A DNA stretch of 64,000 nt from Galeruca laticollis (lineage: Eukaryota > Arthropoda > Insecta > Coleoptera > Chrysomelidae). The notes under the pieces are model-generated. The model had not been told where the DNA came from and did no database searches. It was given only the letters and a program-made list of their open reading frames with translations. Location of the stretch: the NCBI GenBank assembly GCA_963921935.1, contig OY998175.1:309341484-309405483 (forward strand), written 5' to 3'. How positions within the stretch are numbered: position 1 is the stretch's first letter; each line of letters begins with the position of its first letter. Positions 10,313-20,865 of the stretch are shown here, one piece after another. The position numbers and the translations under genes are program-made.

Positions 10313-10339
10313 CTGACGATGATATTGATTTATCGAAAC
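10313..10339 (+). ncRNA. Hammerhead-ribozyme-like core, dimer B right arm
   Basis: CTGACGA, GATA/TATC stem, GAAAC on the plus strand in the 3' UTR. Confidence 0.6.
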
Positions 10340-10639
10340 AATTGTCAATTTCTTAGAATTTTCAATAACTTGTATTATATTGTGGAATTAACTAGAGACC
10401 TTGAGTTTCATTTAAAAACACTAAAAATTAATGAATTATAAAAATCAAAGTACCGTAGAGCTGGGGCTCTCAAACTGTGGGTCGCGACCCCCAGGGGGGT
10501 CGCGTGATGTGTCCAGGGGGGTAGCGGGATAAGGAGGAAAAAAACAAATCAGTCATAGCTGTAGTTTTTATTAATAACAAAATTTATAGGCTACACAAAT
10601 TTGTAATACACATACAAGTTGAAAAAGGCCTAATACTAT

Positions 10640-12490
10640 TTAATGGGAAACATGAGCTTGTTTGGAATTAACCAATTTTTTTATGTCCGTATTGAGTTTT
10701 GTTATACACAAAAGAATGTCATTTTCCAGGGTCAAACGATTTCTTGATTTTGTTTTGATATTCACCATTATGGAGAAACCTTGTTCACAGTTATAAGACG
10801 TAGAAAATGGCATCAAAGTCTGTAATGCTTTTGTGGACAGTTCTGGGTATTCATTTTTAATACCTATCCAAAATTAGTCGATACAAGCACTGTTAAAAGT
10901 GAGTTTTGCTGACTGATCACTTGAAATTTCGATCAGTTGATCATGTTGACGAGCAGTTAGCTCAGCTTTTGTTACGACTTGATCACTGAACGGATTGACT
11001 ACCCACAAAACCCCACTCGTATCCTTATTTGGAATGTAATCTGTCAGCTGTTCAATCAAACCTTCGAGATGAGAAGATACTAGTAAGGAGAGAGATAAAG
11101 TATCAGGGGATGTAGCGTTCCTACTTGACAGATACTCTATAAACTCTTGAGTTAGTGTAAAATTTTCAAAATCTTCTTTCTTAACTCTTGCGTTCCAAAC
11201 ACTGAGTTTTTTTACAAATGCATTTACTCTGTCTTGAGCATATAGCATATTTTTGTCTGGTCCTTGTAGGGATAAGTTCAAAATATTAAGGTGAGAGAAG
11301 ATGTCAGCCAAATAAGCAAGCTTAACCAACCACTTTTCATCACTGAAAAAAGTGGAAAGTTCGGGTTTACTATCAACCAAAAATAACAACATTTCTGACT
11401 TTAATCCAAACAGCCTGCTTAATACATTACCACGAGATAGCCACCGTACTTCAGTGTGAAATAAAAGATGTTTATGCAAGGCTCCTACCTCTTCACACAA
11501 GTTATTAAACAACCTACTTTGCAGCGGGCGACTTTTGATGTAGTTCACTATCTTGACAGCTTCATTTAACACTTGCCGTAATTCATATGGCATTTTCTTA
11601 GCTGCCAAAGCTTGCCTATGTAAAAAACAGTAGACCCAGCTTGCATTCGGTATAAATGATTTCAACCTGGCAATCAAGCCACTCTTCTTTCCCGTAAGGG
11701 CCATTGCTCCATCACTACAAATTGACACACATTTTTTCCAATCCAATTCAAAAGGTTCAGTTGCTTCGACAAACACCTTATAAAGAATTTCACCTGTTGT
11801 ATTATTCGGCAGGGGCTTACAAAACAAATTATTTTCATGAATAGCATCACCGTAATCGTACCGGATGAAGCATAAAAACTGAGCACAGTTGGCAACATCT
11901 GTTGACTCATCCAACTGAATAGGAAAAAAAGTACTGTCGTTTATTTGCTTCTTTAGCTGGTTCTGAACATCTTCAGCCATGTCACATATTCTTCTTGAAA
12001 TAGTATCATTTGATAACGGGATTTTTTTTTAATTTTCAAGCATCTTGAGGACTGATTATATTTGAAACCATATCAATTGCAGCAGGAAGAATTAATTCCT
12101 CAGCAATTGTATGGGGTTTACCTTTTTTAGCTTGAGTGCTACCTCGTATGAAGCTTTAAGAGCATTTTTATTAACATTAGCAAGATCTGTAATGTTCACC
12201 TGTTGACTTCGAAGGGATAACAGTTTTCTTTGGAAAAATTCCACTGGTTTGTCTTTCAAAGCAAAATGTTTAGTTTCAAGATGGCGTTTCATTTTCGAAG
12301 GCTTCATGCTTTCAGCTGACAACACTTCACCACACACCACACATTGAGGTTTGTTTGCCAGTTCAGTGAAACCGAATTGTATGTACGACTGGTCATATTT
12401 GCGGAATTTTGTCTTTCCGCACTCACTAGCACTAGCATCACTACTTGACGACGGTCTTTTCAAAAACGTATCCATTGCTACTTTTTCCAA
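10640..12490 (-). pseudogene. hAT transposase, ZBED/FAM200-like, decayed
   Basis: The frame starts at ATG 12490 (MEKVAMDTFLKRP) with a BED finger (CVVCGEVLS, KMKRHLETKH), has a frameshift near 12120-12140 and again near 12030, then runs open with LDESTDVANCAQ, ICSDGAMALTG, CFLHRQALAAK and TEVRWLSRG. A TAA at 10874-10876 interrupts it before the C-terminal dimerisation block (STSYNCEQGFSIM), which continues in frame to a TAA at 10640-10642. It is a different family from the hAT at the left edge. With at least two frameshifts and one stop it cannot make a full transposase. Confidence 0.9.
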
Positions 12491-13284
12491 CTGTATTTGC
12501 TCGCAATACTACTCACAAAGTACACACAGTGTTGAGTGATCGACTCTAGAAGCCAGACTGTCGTGTCGTCTGCCGGGCACCGGCTGGCAGAGTGCGCGCG
12601 TGCAGACAGCTGTGACTGCAGTCTATTCTAGGCCCCATGATTCGTCATTGCTTTGTCCTTGTTCGTGCCACGAAGTGAGTTATCCCACTTTCTCTTATGC
12701 CCAAAATTGGTGTGCGGAAAGTTACTGCAATCCTGTGTCGAGCAATTTGACATTATTTGCAGTTTGTGTTTTCTCCATATGGTCATATAGTTTTGTTAAT
12801 CGTTTATGTGAATTGTTGGAGTTGGACATTCAAAAATACAATTTTTGTCAGTGTATAAATAATAAATAATTACAGAATAAATAAAGATTATAAATAAATA
12901 ATGAACAGAGTTTATTTTTATTTTAACTAGCATTCAATTAAGTTGAATTGCAACAAGACTACATTTGTATTGAAAATGTTAGTCATAGCAGAATTAAAAG
13001 CATCTGACAGTTTCCTCGGTAAACAATTGCAGGAAACCACTGCTCATTAATTTTACCTTAAATTGCTCGACAGAGGGTTGCAGTAATTTTCTGCACATTA
13101 ATTTTCAGCATTATTCAAGTGACAACAATTTGTATTTATTTTTACTAGTTAATAGTATTTTTATGGATAAAATTTAGCCAATAGTGTTTTTTTTTTCATT
13201 TTTGTTTATATTTAAAAATAGGGGGTCGCCGAAATACTAGGTCTAAAAAGGGGGTCGCAGTGTCAAAAAGTTTGGGAATTCCTG
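12491..13284. other. hAT 5' region, no further gene
   Basis: A GC-richer, CpG-containing stretch at 12540-12700, where the transposase promoter would lie, then AT-rich sequence up to the terminus. A + strand frame at 12600-12869 lies here but shows no family features. Confidence 0.4.
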
Positions 13285-13899
13285 CCGTAGAGAACTCCAA
13301 ACAAGAAATAGCACGAGTAAAAAACTATTAAAAGACAAAGCCAAGGACAGTTGGAGGAGATGGTGCTCCAAACTTAGTAAAAACACATCTGTGACGGAGC
13401 TCTGGTACCAAGCAAAAAGAATGCAAAGAAAAGTAAAAGTAGTGTGGAAAAAAATTACAGTACTGCATGGCAGGAGGACTTCCTTGATAAAATTGCACCA
13501 CCTATGCCACTCGATGACATCAGCCACAATCTAGAGACGCTCAAACAGTCCAAAAATAATCATCCCATTTGTTCAACACCTATTAACCTGAAGAAAATAG
13601 ATTATGCACTTCAAAATAGGAAAACACATATCCAGGTTACGAAGAAATTCGATATCCCATGCTTCACCATCTACCTCTAAATGCCAAGCAAATTTTAAAA
13701 CAAATATTTAACGACATTTGACTGTCTGGCGAAAGTATCACCGAATGGAAAAATATTGTAATCATACCTATTTTGAAACATGGCAAAAATCCAGAGGATG
13801 CTGACTCTTATCGGCCCATATCGTTACTACCTTGTGTTTTAAATTTTTTCGAAAGAATAGTAACAAAATCGTCTATAATAGTGGTTAAATCATATAAAT
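13285..13899 (+). pseudogene. Jockey-like ORF2, linker and reverse-transcriptase N-part
   Basis: Collinear continuation of ORF2 after the hAT: KDSWRRWCSKLSKNTSV in one frame, PPMPLDDISHNLETL in a second, then PDADSYRPISLLP-type text (EDADSYRPISLLPCVLNFFERI), which is reverse-transcriptase block 1-2. At least three frameshifts. It ends where the CACGG terminal repeat of the next insertion begins, in the middle of the codons around 13899. Confidence 0.7.
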
Positions 13900-14167
13900 G
13901 CACGGAAAGAAATTTTGGATACTATTATTCCAGTAAGGTAGTATTACAATCAAATTTTTGATCAATATAGCGCCAATCCAAATTTAGATTAATATCGATA
14001 AATGATTCGATTGATTTATTTGTCAGGCTAAAATTTATCAAACCATGATAAGTGGCAGTAAACGAGTTGCATTAAATAACAACAAAAATTTGATTAATAT
14101 TAGCAAAAATAAAATTTAATTTGCCTATAATATTCCTATGTTTGTTAAATTTAGCTAAGTGTTGAAT

Positions 14168-14540
14168 ATTTGCTAAATATATGATTGATTTTAGAAAAAG
14201 ATATGACGAAAGATAGCAAATTTAAAAATAATTAGGATTAAATTTATCAAATAATTTTATTACTTTTTGCAATAATTTGATGTAATATAGCAAAAATAAA
14301 ATTCAATTTGCCTATAATTTTCTTGAATATAATTTATATCTTCTTAAATCTAGCTAGCTGTTGAATTGTATTAAGCAATTTTTAGATCAGTTTAAGTTAA
14401 TTGTAGATAATATTTGCTAAATATATGATTGATTATAGAAAGAAAAGTGACGAAAGATAGTAAATTTACGAATAATTAGGATTAAATTTATCAAATAATT
14501 TTATTACTTTTTGCAATAATTTGATGTAATATGTCTAAAT
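14168..14540. repeat. Direct duplication, unit about 245 bp
   Basis: The string TTGCTAAATATATGATTG begins near 14170 and near 14413, and the following ~120 bases match closely, including AATTAGGATTAAATTTATC. The motif AATTTGCCTATAAT also occurs near 14118 and 14307. This is internal subterminal repetition of the CACGG element. Confidence 0.6.
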
Positions 14541-15382
14541 TTTAAGTAATAAATAAATCAGATTTATCTAAATTTCGAATGTTTTAATCTAGTAATTAAG
14601 TTAAACTTTTCTAATATTTTGATTATTTGTATTCAATATTTGATTGCTAGCTGTAATATTGATTTTTATTATTAGTTTCTGTTTAATTAATATTTATTTG
14701 AAATAATTGTTCAAATCTGAAGTAAAATGAAATGAGAACTAAATTATCATATTCTAGCTACTAGTAATAACCTGTCTTGGTCTTGTTCCGTCATATATTT
14801 ACATGAGTTTAAAGTGGAAATTTCGGCCTCTGCAAAAACAATTTCATATTTTTACTAAATATCAACAACACACATTAGTAACTATACTTTAAAATTACCC
14901 TAAAATAAAACAAAAAATGTGCATGATACAGGCGGTGATGGGTCCCGGAATTTTGCAAGATGTTTTTAAATCTTCATAGTTTCATTCAAGTTATCCATGA
15001 TAACTGAGAATAGCATTCATACTATAGATACTATGATATGAGAAATAATTTGAAATAGAAATCCATGGCAACTACATAGCAACTGAATAACATTTTTCTA
15101 GAACATGCATGGAAAGTGACATTTTGCGATTTGAAATTATCGTTTTCTGATTGAAAATGAAATGTAATGGGAGAAAATCGACAAACTACACTTTGCCGAT
15201 TGATTGCAGGTTGAAATGCACCTGAAAAAGATATAATATAACCATTGTGTTTTGGATCTCGATTTACTGATATTCAATTTGTCTCTGTTATAGTCTTTTA
15301 AATTTAAATGAAAAATAGTTCATTTCTGAGAAAAACACATTTTTAAATAATGTGAAGAAAAAAAAAATAAAAAAAAGCTTAC

Positions 15383-15593
15383 TTGTAAGTGTATCAAAAA
15401 GATGGGGCATACCCCATTCGTCTAATAAACAAATAATTCCATTTTTATTCAGGCTGTGATCAAAATTGGAAAATCGGTAAATGTTATCGTTATTATCTGT
15501 GTCTGATGATACGTTTTGTTCTTGATTTTCTGTCAATGTAATACTGCCGTAGTGCGTACACCCTGAATATGGATCCTGATTTATATTATCCAT
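15383..15593 (-). CDS. Exon-like frame with SAM-domain-like end, transposon-associated, function unknown
   Basis: Starts at ATG 15593 and stays open to a splice donor (ACAA|GTAAGC) at 15382. The N-terminus is acidic and polar with no known domain. The last 20 residues (GIICLLDEWGMPHLFDTL) resemble the first helix of a SAM domain as found at the start of some insect transposon-associated proteins. No continuing exon was found downstream on the minus strand within the element, so the gene looks to be a stranded first exon. It lies inside the CACGG element and was probably part of its coding region. I cannot name a function. Confidence 0.4.
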
Positions 15594-16324
15594 TAGAATT
15601 TTTTGGTACCATCCAAAGCAAAATTGAAGAATTCCTAAAATAATTTAAATAACTGCTAAAATTTATTTTCCAACTTGCTTGGTAGCAATATCTCAAGCAT
15701 TTTGAAGATCCTAAATTCTCTAGCGATTAAATTAAAATATGTACTAATTACTTATTAGACAAAAAAATAACAGTGGCACTCCGGGAGTGCCGACAGAAGA
15801 GAAAACTTCAACAATTACGTGTATAAGTATTAAAACTCTTAACACAAAAACAACTTGTAGTTAAAGTCTTGGTAAAGTCCTTATGTATTATGTAGCGTCC
15901 GAACTCCTATAAGAAGTTTTAACTTCAATAAGATCAACAAAAGTTAGGTATGTATTTATTTCAACAACTGTACGTTGTGTAGCATTAATAATTGCATCCT
16001 TTTTGCACTACTCATTAGTGTCTACATGAAAAAATTGTTTATTTTGTACTTACCTAAAAAAACTACCAGGGATCAAACCAAGACAACGCTCAGAACAGAA
16101 TGGGATCAGTTATTGGTATATTCTCACCCAACCAAAAACTAGATTTGTTTCTTCCTCCGGCGCGCACAACGTGAGACACGTTTACAACTCACCACTCGCC
16201 CGTGTACCCGTTAAAATTGATAAGTAAAGTATGAAAAGTATGCGACCACAACACAAGGGTTGTGTTGTGTATGCGACCAGCGAGCTGACGAAGACGAAGG
16301 GTCTGGACATTCTAAATGATAAAC
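15594..16324. other. Non-coding part of CACGG element
   Basis: No gene seen. A perfect hairpin, GGCACTCCGGGAGTGCC, lies at 15774-15790. The stretch at 16150-16310 is relatively GC-rich and lies upstream of the 15593 exon, so it may hold the element's promoter. Confidence 0.4.
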
Positions 16325-16338
16325 ATTTCCAAATTCAA

Positions 16339-17410
16339 CGATGAAATAAAACAATATAGTTTGTTTAAATCTTCATTTATTTGAACTAATGTTCAATTTA
16401 AACTTGTTGACGCGTTTCACTAACACAGTAGCTTTGTCACAACGAATGAAGGTAAAATATAAAAATGTCTTAATATATACAGTGCTAAATCTATTTACTA
16501 AGGTTAACAATGGTATTGAAAGAAATTACCTGGAAATTCATTCACTACAAACATTCCTAAGCTATCTTCTAGGTAAAGAGGTTCAATAAAGGAGACTGAT
16601 TGATATCTATTTGGTCGTTAAGGAGATTACCTGAATATTTATTTTTGTTAATCTCTAGGGCCTCTAATAAATTTAAACTAAAGGATTTACCGACTACATG
16701 GAGAATTTCAAAATTTGGGTCGAAAATGTGTTGGTTTTCTAATAAATGATTTCAATAGTTAGAATCTAATTTTTTGTTGTCATAGCTACGTTTGTGTTCC
16801 GAAATTCTAGTTTTAAAATTTCTAAAAGTTCTACCGATATAAATTTTATCACAATTGTCATTACCACATTTTAATTTATAAACTCCTGATTTGTTTAATT
16901 TTGAAGATTTAGATTTATTATTTTTAATGAATTTGGATAAATTGTGATCAGTTTTAAAGGAAATATTCATATCTAAAGTTTCTAAAAATGATTTAATTTT
17001 TAAGGATGGTGTTCCGAAGTATGTTAAGCTTTTAAATTGTTTATTATTTTTATCTGAAGGGAATACTTGTTCTAAAATCTGTTTTTTTATCTTTTTATTT
17101 ATGATATTGTCAATTAAATTTGGATCGTAATTATCAATCAATCAATCAGTCTCCTTTATTGAACCTCTTTACCTAGAAGATAGCTTAGGAATGTTTGTAG
17201 TGAATGAATTTCCAGGTAATTTCTTTCATTACCATTGTTAACCTTAGTAAATAGATTTAGCACTGTATATATTAAGACATTTTTATATTTTACCTTCATT
17301 CGTTTTGACAAAGCTACTGTGTTAGTGAAATGCGTCAACAAGTTTAAATTGAACATTAGTTCAAATAAATGAAGATTTAAACAAACTATATTGTTTTATT
17401 TCATCGTTCA
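16339..17410. repeat. ~265-bp inverted repeat pair bounding the second-family Penelope copy
   Basis: Arms 16339-16601 and 17144-17410 are reverse complements with only a few mismatches. Each arm can be read as the same 66-codon frame (MFNLNLLT...), which is most likely repeat sequence rather than a gene. Confidence 0.85.
16752..17141 (-). CDS. Penelope GIY-YIG endonuclease fragment, second family
   Basis: A 129-codon frame with KSGVYKLKC, then KIYIGRTFRNFKTRISEHKRSY: the GIY-YIG core with Gly-x-x-Arg. It is clearly diverged from the A-C family (for example GNDNCDKIYIG where the other has PECNAVYLG). The frame ends early at a TAG near 16753, after which 3'-UTR-like coding remnants (HIFDPNFEILHVVGKSFSL in the same strand) continue to about 16640. 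The reverse transcriptase is missing by 5' truncation. Confidence 0.8.
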   Translation of the reverse strand: MIDNYDPNLIDNIINKKIKKQILEQVFPSDKNNKQFKSLTYFGTPSLKIKSFLETLDMNISFKTDHNLSKFIKNNKSKSSKLNKSGVYKLKCGNDNCDKIYIGRTFRNFKTRISEHKRSYDNKKLDSNY

Positions 17411-17460
17411 GTATGGATCTTCATCAAGTAAAAGCCTCATCTATTCAATTTCCAAATTCA

Positions 17461-18461
17461 CGCACACAAATAGCCAAAACCGTTAAAAAGAAAATTATTT
17501 GCTTACTTTAATCCTTATATTACAGATTTTGTCAAAATAAATGCTTGATTCTAGAAGATATTTATTGATTTACTCAATTGTTTGATAATCGTAGGAAAAA
17601 TTGGATAGAATTAGCTGTATATTTGATTGTTTTCAGTAGACAGATTATTTTTTTTTCTCTTCTTTTTCTAAATTTCGGTAAATTGTATGAATAACTCAAT
17701 CTATAGACAGGAATAAATTTTATCTAAATATAATAGAAATTAAGCATTTATTTTATTGATCCCATTATAACTATATATCAAAACTACATTAATATATTAA
17801 TCTGTGTTCTGTGTTAAAATTTCAAATATTTCCAATTAATATACCTAGAGATATTCACTGCTAATGCCCCCAGAACTTTCTGCCATGCAATTCATTCCTA
17901 TATGATTTTATTTGAAAATGTATGCAACAGTGAAACATGTAAAAAAATTCATTATGATGCTTGTTGAGATTATAGTAATTATGGAACTTATCGTACCAAG
18001 ACCAAGAATTTCAATTTCTCAAATTGGATCTGATTGCTAAATCGGATATTATTATTTGATAAAATTATAATCCAATGATTGAGCTAAAATAATATCTATG
18101 AGTGAATTTATTGCGAAAATTAAGCAGCGGAGGTACATCAATCCAGTCTTTAATGTTTAATTGGTTTAAGAAATGCGTTTTCTGTAATTAATCTAAATTT
18201 TGGTATACCTATCAAAAAATGGACGTGATTTAGCAGTTTTAACGCAAAAACAAGAAAATTCAGTCTACTGACATTAGTTTTAATTAAATGTTATTAATCA
18301 TAAACGAAATTAACAGAATAATCCTAAAACACTAAGATTTGTCAGTTTTTTTCTTGTTTCATTCTATTTTAGATTGGATTAATTCATTTGGCATAGATTA
18401 AGCAATTTCTTATTTCAATAAGTCGATTTGATTCACCTTATCAAAGCATTTCTTTCCGTGT
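17461..18461. other. Right non-coding part of CACGG element
   Basis: AT-rich, no frame or RNA gene seen. It ends at the terminal repeat 18449-18461. Confidence 0.4.
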
Positions 18462-18993
18462 GTCTTCCCTTCCACTCAATATGGATATAAAAAACTACGG
18501 CAGCGGCACATATTGTTACTGAAGTACAAGCATGTTTCGCAAAAGACGAATATCTTATCACACTATTCCTCGATATAAAATCAGTGCTTAACTTTATTTA
18601 ATGCAGCTATAACACCACTCTTCAATTGTTTAGAGAAACATGGATTGGATATTTCTCCAAACAAAACACAGTGTGTAATCTTTACTCGACATAACATTTT
18701 AAATACCCCCAAAATAACATTGGAAAATATTCGGTTCCCTCTAGTTAACGAATTTAAATATCTTGGTATTACACTAGACAGAAAGTTGACATTTAAGACA
18801 CACATAGAGGAAATTCTAGTAAAAGCAAGTAAAGGACTAAACTTTCTCAAATCTATAATGAAACTTTCTACAAGTCATACATAAGGGCAATTATAGACTA
18901 TGGCTGCGCAAGCAAGAAGGAGCTACGGAAGTTGGATGTCTTACAAAATAAAGCTTTCTTTGAGGTTGTGCATTGGAGCGATGAAATCAACCC
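18462..18993 (+). pseudogene. Jockey-like ORF2, reverse-transcriptase C-part
   Basis: Resumes with PSTQYGYKK and LITLFLDIKS (block with the first catalytic Asp), then jumps to HGLDISPNKTQCVIF and EFKYLGITLDRKLTF, so the section with the YxDD box is deleted. It continues with AIIDYGCA and, after a frameshift near 18950, SLRLCIGAMKST. These are Jockey-clade blocks. The piece ends about 140 bp before an LRP1 exon. Confidence 0.72.
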
Positions 18994-19135
18994 TTTATTT
19001 AAACTCTTCTAGTCGCTCTCGAATTTTTGTCTTCAATTTCCTCAACAACTTGTATATATTTTGGTTGAAACCGTACATCAATTTCTATCTGTGGTACAGG
19101 AACATTAAATATATCTCTTTCTCGTTTATTTTCAG

Positions 19136-19267
19136 CTCCTCCCGAATGCGAAACGGGACAGATAACATGTCGACAATACAGCTGGAACAGGACTTATTGT
19201 CTACCCCCACATTACCGATGCGATATGACTGTGGATTGTATTGACGGATCAGACGAAAACGAATGCA
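19136..19267 (+). CDS. LRP1: LRP1 exon: one LDL-receptor class A module
   Basis: The exon lies between an acceptor (TTTATTTTCAG, 19125-19135) and a donor (GTGAGT at 19268), 132 bp, with phase 1 at both ends. It encodes one LDLa ligand-binding module: Cys residues at CETGQITC, YC, RCDMTVDC and the calcium-binding acidic box DCIDGSDENEC. LRP1 is a large endocytic receptor of the plasma membrane, and such modules bind ligands in a Ca2+-dependent way. The assignment to LRP1 rests on the later exons, which have the LRP1 domain order. The preceding exon is outside the window, and the next begins 33.5 kb away at 52786 and joins in frame. Confidence 0.88.
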
Positions 19268-19758
19268 GTGAGTATATTATTTTTATTCCTTATTTTCTAT
19301 TATTGTGATTATTTTAACAATGAAATCTGGAAATTATCTAGTTAAGTCATTTAATTATTTTAAACTGAGAATTTTAATCAATTCGGAAGATGTACGCGCA
19401 AGCAATATATGCACATATTCAAGCGCTCTAACTCTACCCTAACTATTTTGAAGTTGAGCCAAGCGGAAAGACTATTAGTTGTCAGTGTTCATAGTATTTG
19501 GAGAAGAGCAAAACGTAGACGGGAACTTTAAAATTGATTATCCTACGAGAAATTCGCTAAGACGGGAAAATTTGATTAGGTACAACTGTTCTTGATATTA
19601 TTTAAGCAAATTTCAACTTGCAACAAAGGAAACGTACGTTTGATTTCATTAAAATGCATTATATCATCCTAATTTTAATTTTAGTATAGTTTTATTATTC
19701 ATGAATTGAGAACCGGCAACACTGGTGTTACCAGTTGAAATCTCTCATCGCCATCTTG

Positions 19759-20311
19759 AGGTGGGTACAGACATAGAACAAAACTTCGTATCGTAACTCC
19801 GTCGCGCAACAATTGTTTGTTACGCATCGAAGATACGGCGTGTCAACAAATATAGCGTATCAATACATCGTCGCGTATCTTATAAACGGGACATTTTGCC
19901 GTTCCGTCTTTACTAAAACAGAACAATTAAATTAGTCTTTTTCTTGTGTCCAATGGAGGTTGTTGCAGCAGCTTATATATACATGCATTACTTAGTTAAA
20001 AAAATATATAAAAAGGCGCTGCGCTGGTGGCAGACCCGGTTGTATACTAATACAAGTGTGTACAGCGAAAATCATTTACTGTTGGATTTAAAATTTCAGG
20101 CAACTAGTGGCATTTACAAAAATTTTACTAGAATGTCTCCAACAGACTTCGATTTCTTGATTAATTCAATTGGATACAAAATAGCACGAAAAGATACTAG
20201 ATGGAGAACGGCAATTTCTGTTCAAGAAAGGTTGGCAGTAACAATTCGGTTTCTGGCGACTGGTGACTCTTTCACTAGTCTACAATACCTTTTTAAAATT
20301 TCTTATTCTAG
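19759..20311 (+). mobile_element. PIF/Harbinger transposon, left terminal piece
   Basis: The left inverted terminus AGGTGGGTACAGACATAGAA at 19759 matches the reverse complement of 32458-32511 over about 50 bp. The 3-bp string ttg stands before 19759 and after 32511, as expected for Harbinger. The piece breaks at 20301-20303, inside the transposase exon, where unrelated sequence with a YqaJ-type exon begins. Confidence 0.8.
19953..20303 (+). pseudogene. Harbinger transposase, N-terminal exon, copy 1
   Basis: From ATG 19953 (MEVVAAAYIYMHYLVKK) the frame gives RWWQTRLYTN, FTRMSPTDFDFLIN and ERLAVTIRFLATGDSFTSLQYLF, the helix-turn-helix N-terminal half of a Harbinger nuclease. The DDE catalytic half is missing because the sequence switches after LFKIS. 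The upstream in-frame ATG at 19944 is also possible. A diverged second copy of the same exon lies at 25391-25823. Confidence 0.8.
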
Positions 20312-20475
20312 GTGATGATGCACTACTTGAAATAAAATGCCTCCACTCTGCATCAAAACTGAATTTACAAACAAATACAATAAGCGAAATAATTGACCTC
20401 ATGAAGAACAAAATTTGTCTAGAAAAACACAACAATAAAATTCAACTTAAGCGGAATAACAATTACTATTATCAG
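20312..20475 (+). CDS. Orphan exon of a YqaJ-type nuclease domain
   Basis: Between an acceptor (TCTTATTCTAG) and a donor (CAG|GTATAA) lies a 164-bp open exon. It encodes GDDALLEIKC, the E-x-K catalytic strand of the YqaJ/lambda-exonuclease fold, and ends with KRNNNYYYQ, which in this family continues as VQGQ. YqaJ-domain proteins occur in viruses, phages and many insect repeat-associated genes. Neighbouring exons were not found. Its intron holds Penelope dimer C (target duplication starts 8 bases past the donor). It could be from a TE or an old viral insertion; I cannot tell which. Confidence 0.6.
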
Positions 20476-20577
20476 GTATAAACATGATATATTTAGTGTT
20501 TTTAAATGAAACTCACGGTCTCTAGTTAATTCCACAATATAATACAAGTTATTGAAAATTCTAAAAAATTGACAATT

Positions 20578-20604
20578 GTTTCTATCAATCAATATCATCG
20601 TCAG
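20578..20604 (-). ncRNA. Hammerhead-ribozyme-like core, dimer C left arm, mutated stem II
   Basis: CTGACGA and GAAAC remain, but the bases just before GAAAC differ from the other arms (GATA in place of TATC region), so stem II should be broken. Probably inactive. Confidence 0.5.
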
Positions 20605-20865
20605 AATGACAGAAGTTACATTTCATTTTATGCCTACCTGATGTTTAGTAGTTATTTTTGGCTATACCAAGAAGTAACCTAACTTGTGATTGGCTTAATA
20701 TATGTTTATAGAAAAAAGAAGAAGATGTGATATTACAAATATTGAAGCTTAGATATTATTAGCCCTATGGTGACATCCTGGATATAATTTTTCCAATTAA
20801 GATCAGTATAACTGTGCAATGATATAGAAAACCAGGAAAACTATATCTGCTGATCTTTACAATTA

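Larger units (their letters stand above)
8365..10423. mobile_element. Penelope-like element, head-to-head inverted dimer B
   Basis: Left arm minus (about 9475-8365) and right arm plus (about 9480-10423), joined near 9478. A 12-bp direct repeat, aaaattaatgaa, flanks it at 8353-8364 and 10424-10435, inside the Jockey-like ORF2. As in dimer A, only the left arm has the extra tgactgtctcgaccc tail. Arms are almost identical over their shared length. Confidence 0.92.
10461..13284 (-). mobile_element. Complete hAT DNA transposon with 8-bp target duplication
   Basis: Termini are CTGGGGCTCTCAAACT at 10461 and, on the reverse strand, CAGGAATTCCCAAACT ending at 13284, each followed by a GCGACCCCC stretch. 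The 8-bp direct repeat ccgtagag flanks the element at 10453-10460 and 13285-13292. It encodes one decayed transposase on the minus strand and sits in the Jockey-like ORF2. Confidence 0.93.
16338..17447 (-). mobile_element. Second Penelope-like family, copy with 13-bp target duplication and inverted arms
   Basis: Flanked by the direct repeat atttccaaattca at 16325-16337 and 17448-17460. It is minus-oriented with a GIY-YIG fragment in the middle. Its two ends are a ~265-bp inverted repeat (16339-16601 and 17144-17410, very high identity). The right arm is thus a short inverted copy of the 3' end, the same head-to-head plan as dimers A-C but more strongly truncated. A further ~40 bases (17411-17447) form a tail on one end only. 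Confidence 0.88.
13900..18461. mobile_element. DNA element with CACGGAAAGAAAT terminal inverted repeats
   Basis: CACGGAAAGAAAT opens at 13900 and its reverse complement closes at 18461. The Jockey-like ORF2 text joins across it (...KSYKC to ...PSTQYGYKK), which proves it is an insertion. The flanks allow a target duplication of at most 2 bp (TG). CAC-starting termini with a very short duplication resemble the CACTA/CMC superfamily, but this is inference. The interior is mostly AT-rich, with a ~245-bp direct repeat, one exon-like frame (15383-15593) and a nested Penelope element. It is probably non-autonomous. Confidence 0.65.
2345..18993 (+). mobile_element. Jockey-like non-LTR retrotransposon, broken into pieces by later insertions
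   Basis: Collinear pieces of one element lie on the + strand: ORF1 at 2520-3599 and 7131-7380, the ORF2 endonuclease at 7401-8352, a 30-bp piece at 10424-10460, reverse transcriptase N-part at 13285-13899, and C-part at 18462-18993. The pieces join at insertion points whose target duplications can be read (8353-8364 with 10424-10435; 10453-10460 with 13285-13292). ORF1 and ORF2 carry several stops and frameshifts, and the catalytic palm with the YxDD box is deleted, so this copy is dead. It acts as the oldest platform onto which the other TEs of the first 19 kb inserted. Confidence 0.8.

Noticed and set aside
12600..12869. 89-codon + strand frame in the hAT 5' region
   Set aside because: No family features, and it lies on the strand opposite to the transposase in a non-coding region.
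16389..17356. 66-codon frames MFNLNLLT... on both strands as a gene pair
   Set aside because: They are the two arms of one inverted repeat; nothing points to a protein.
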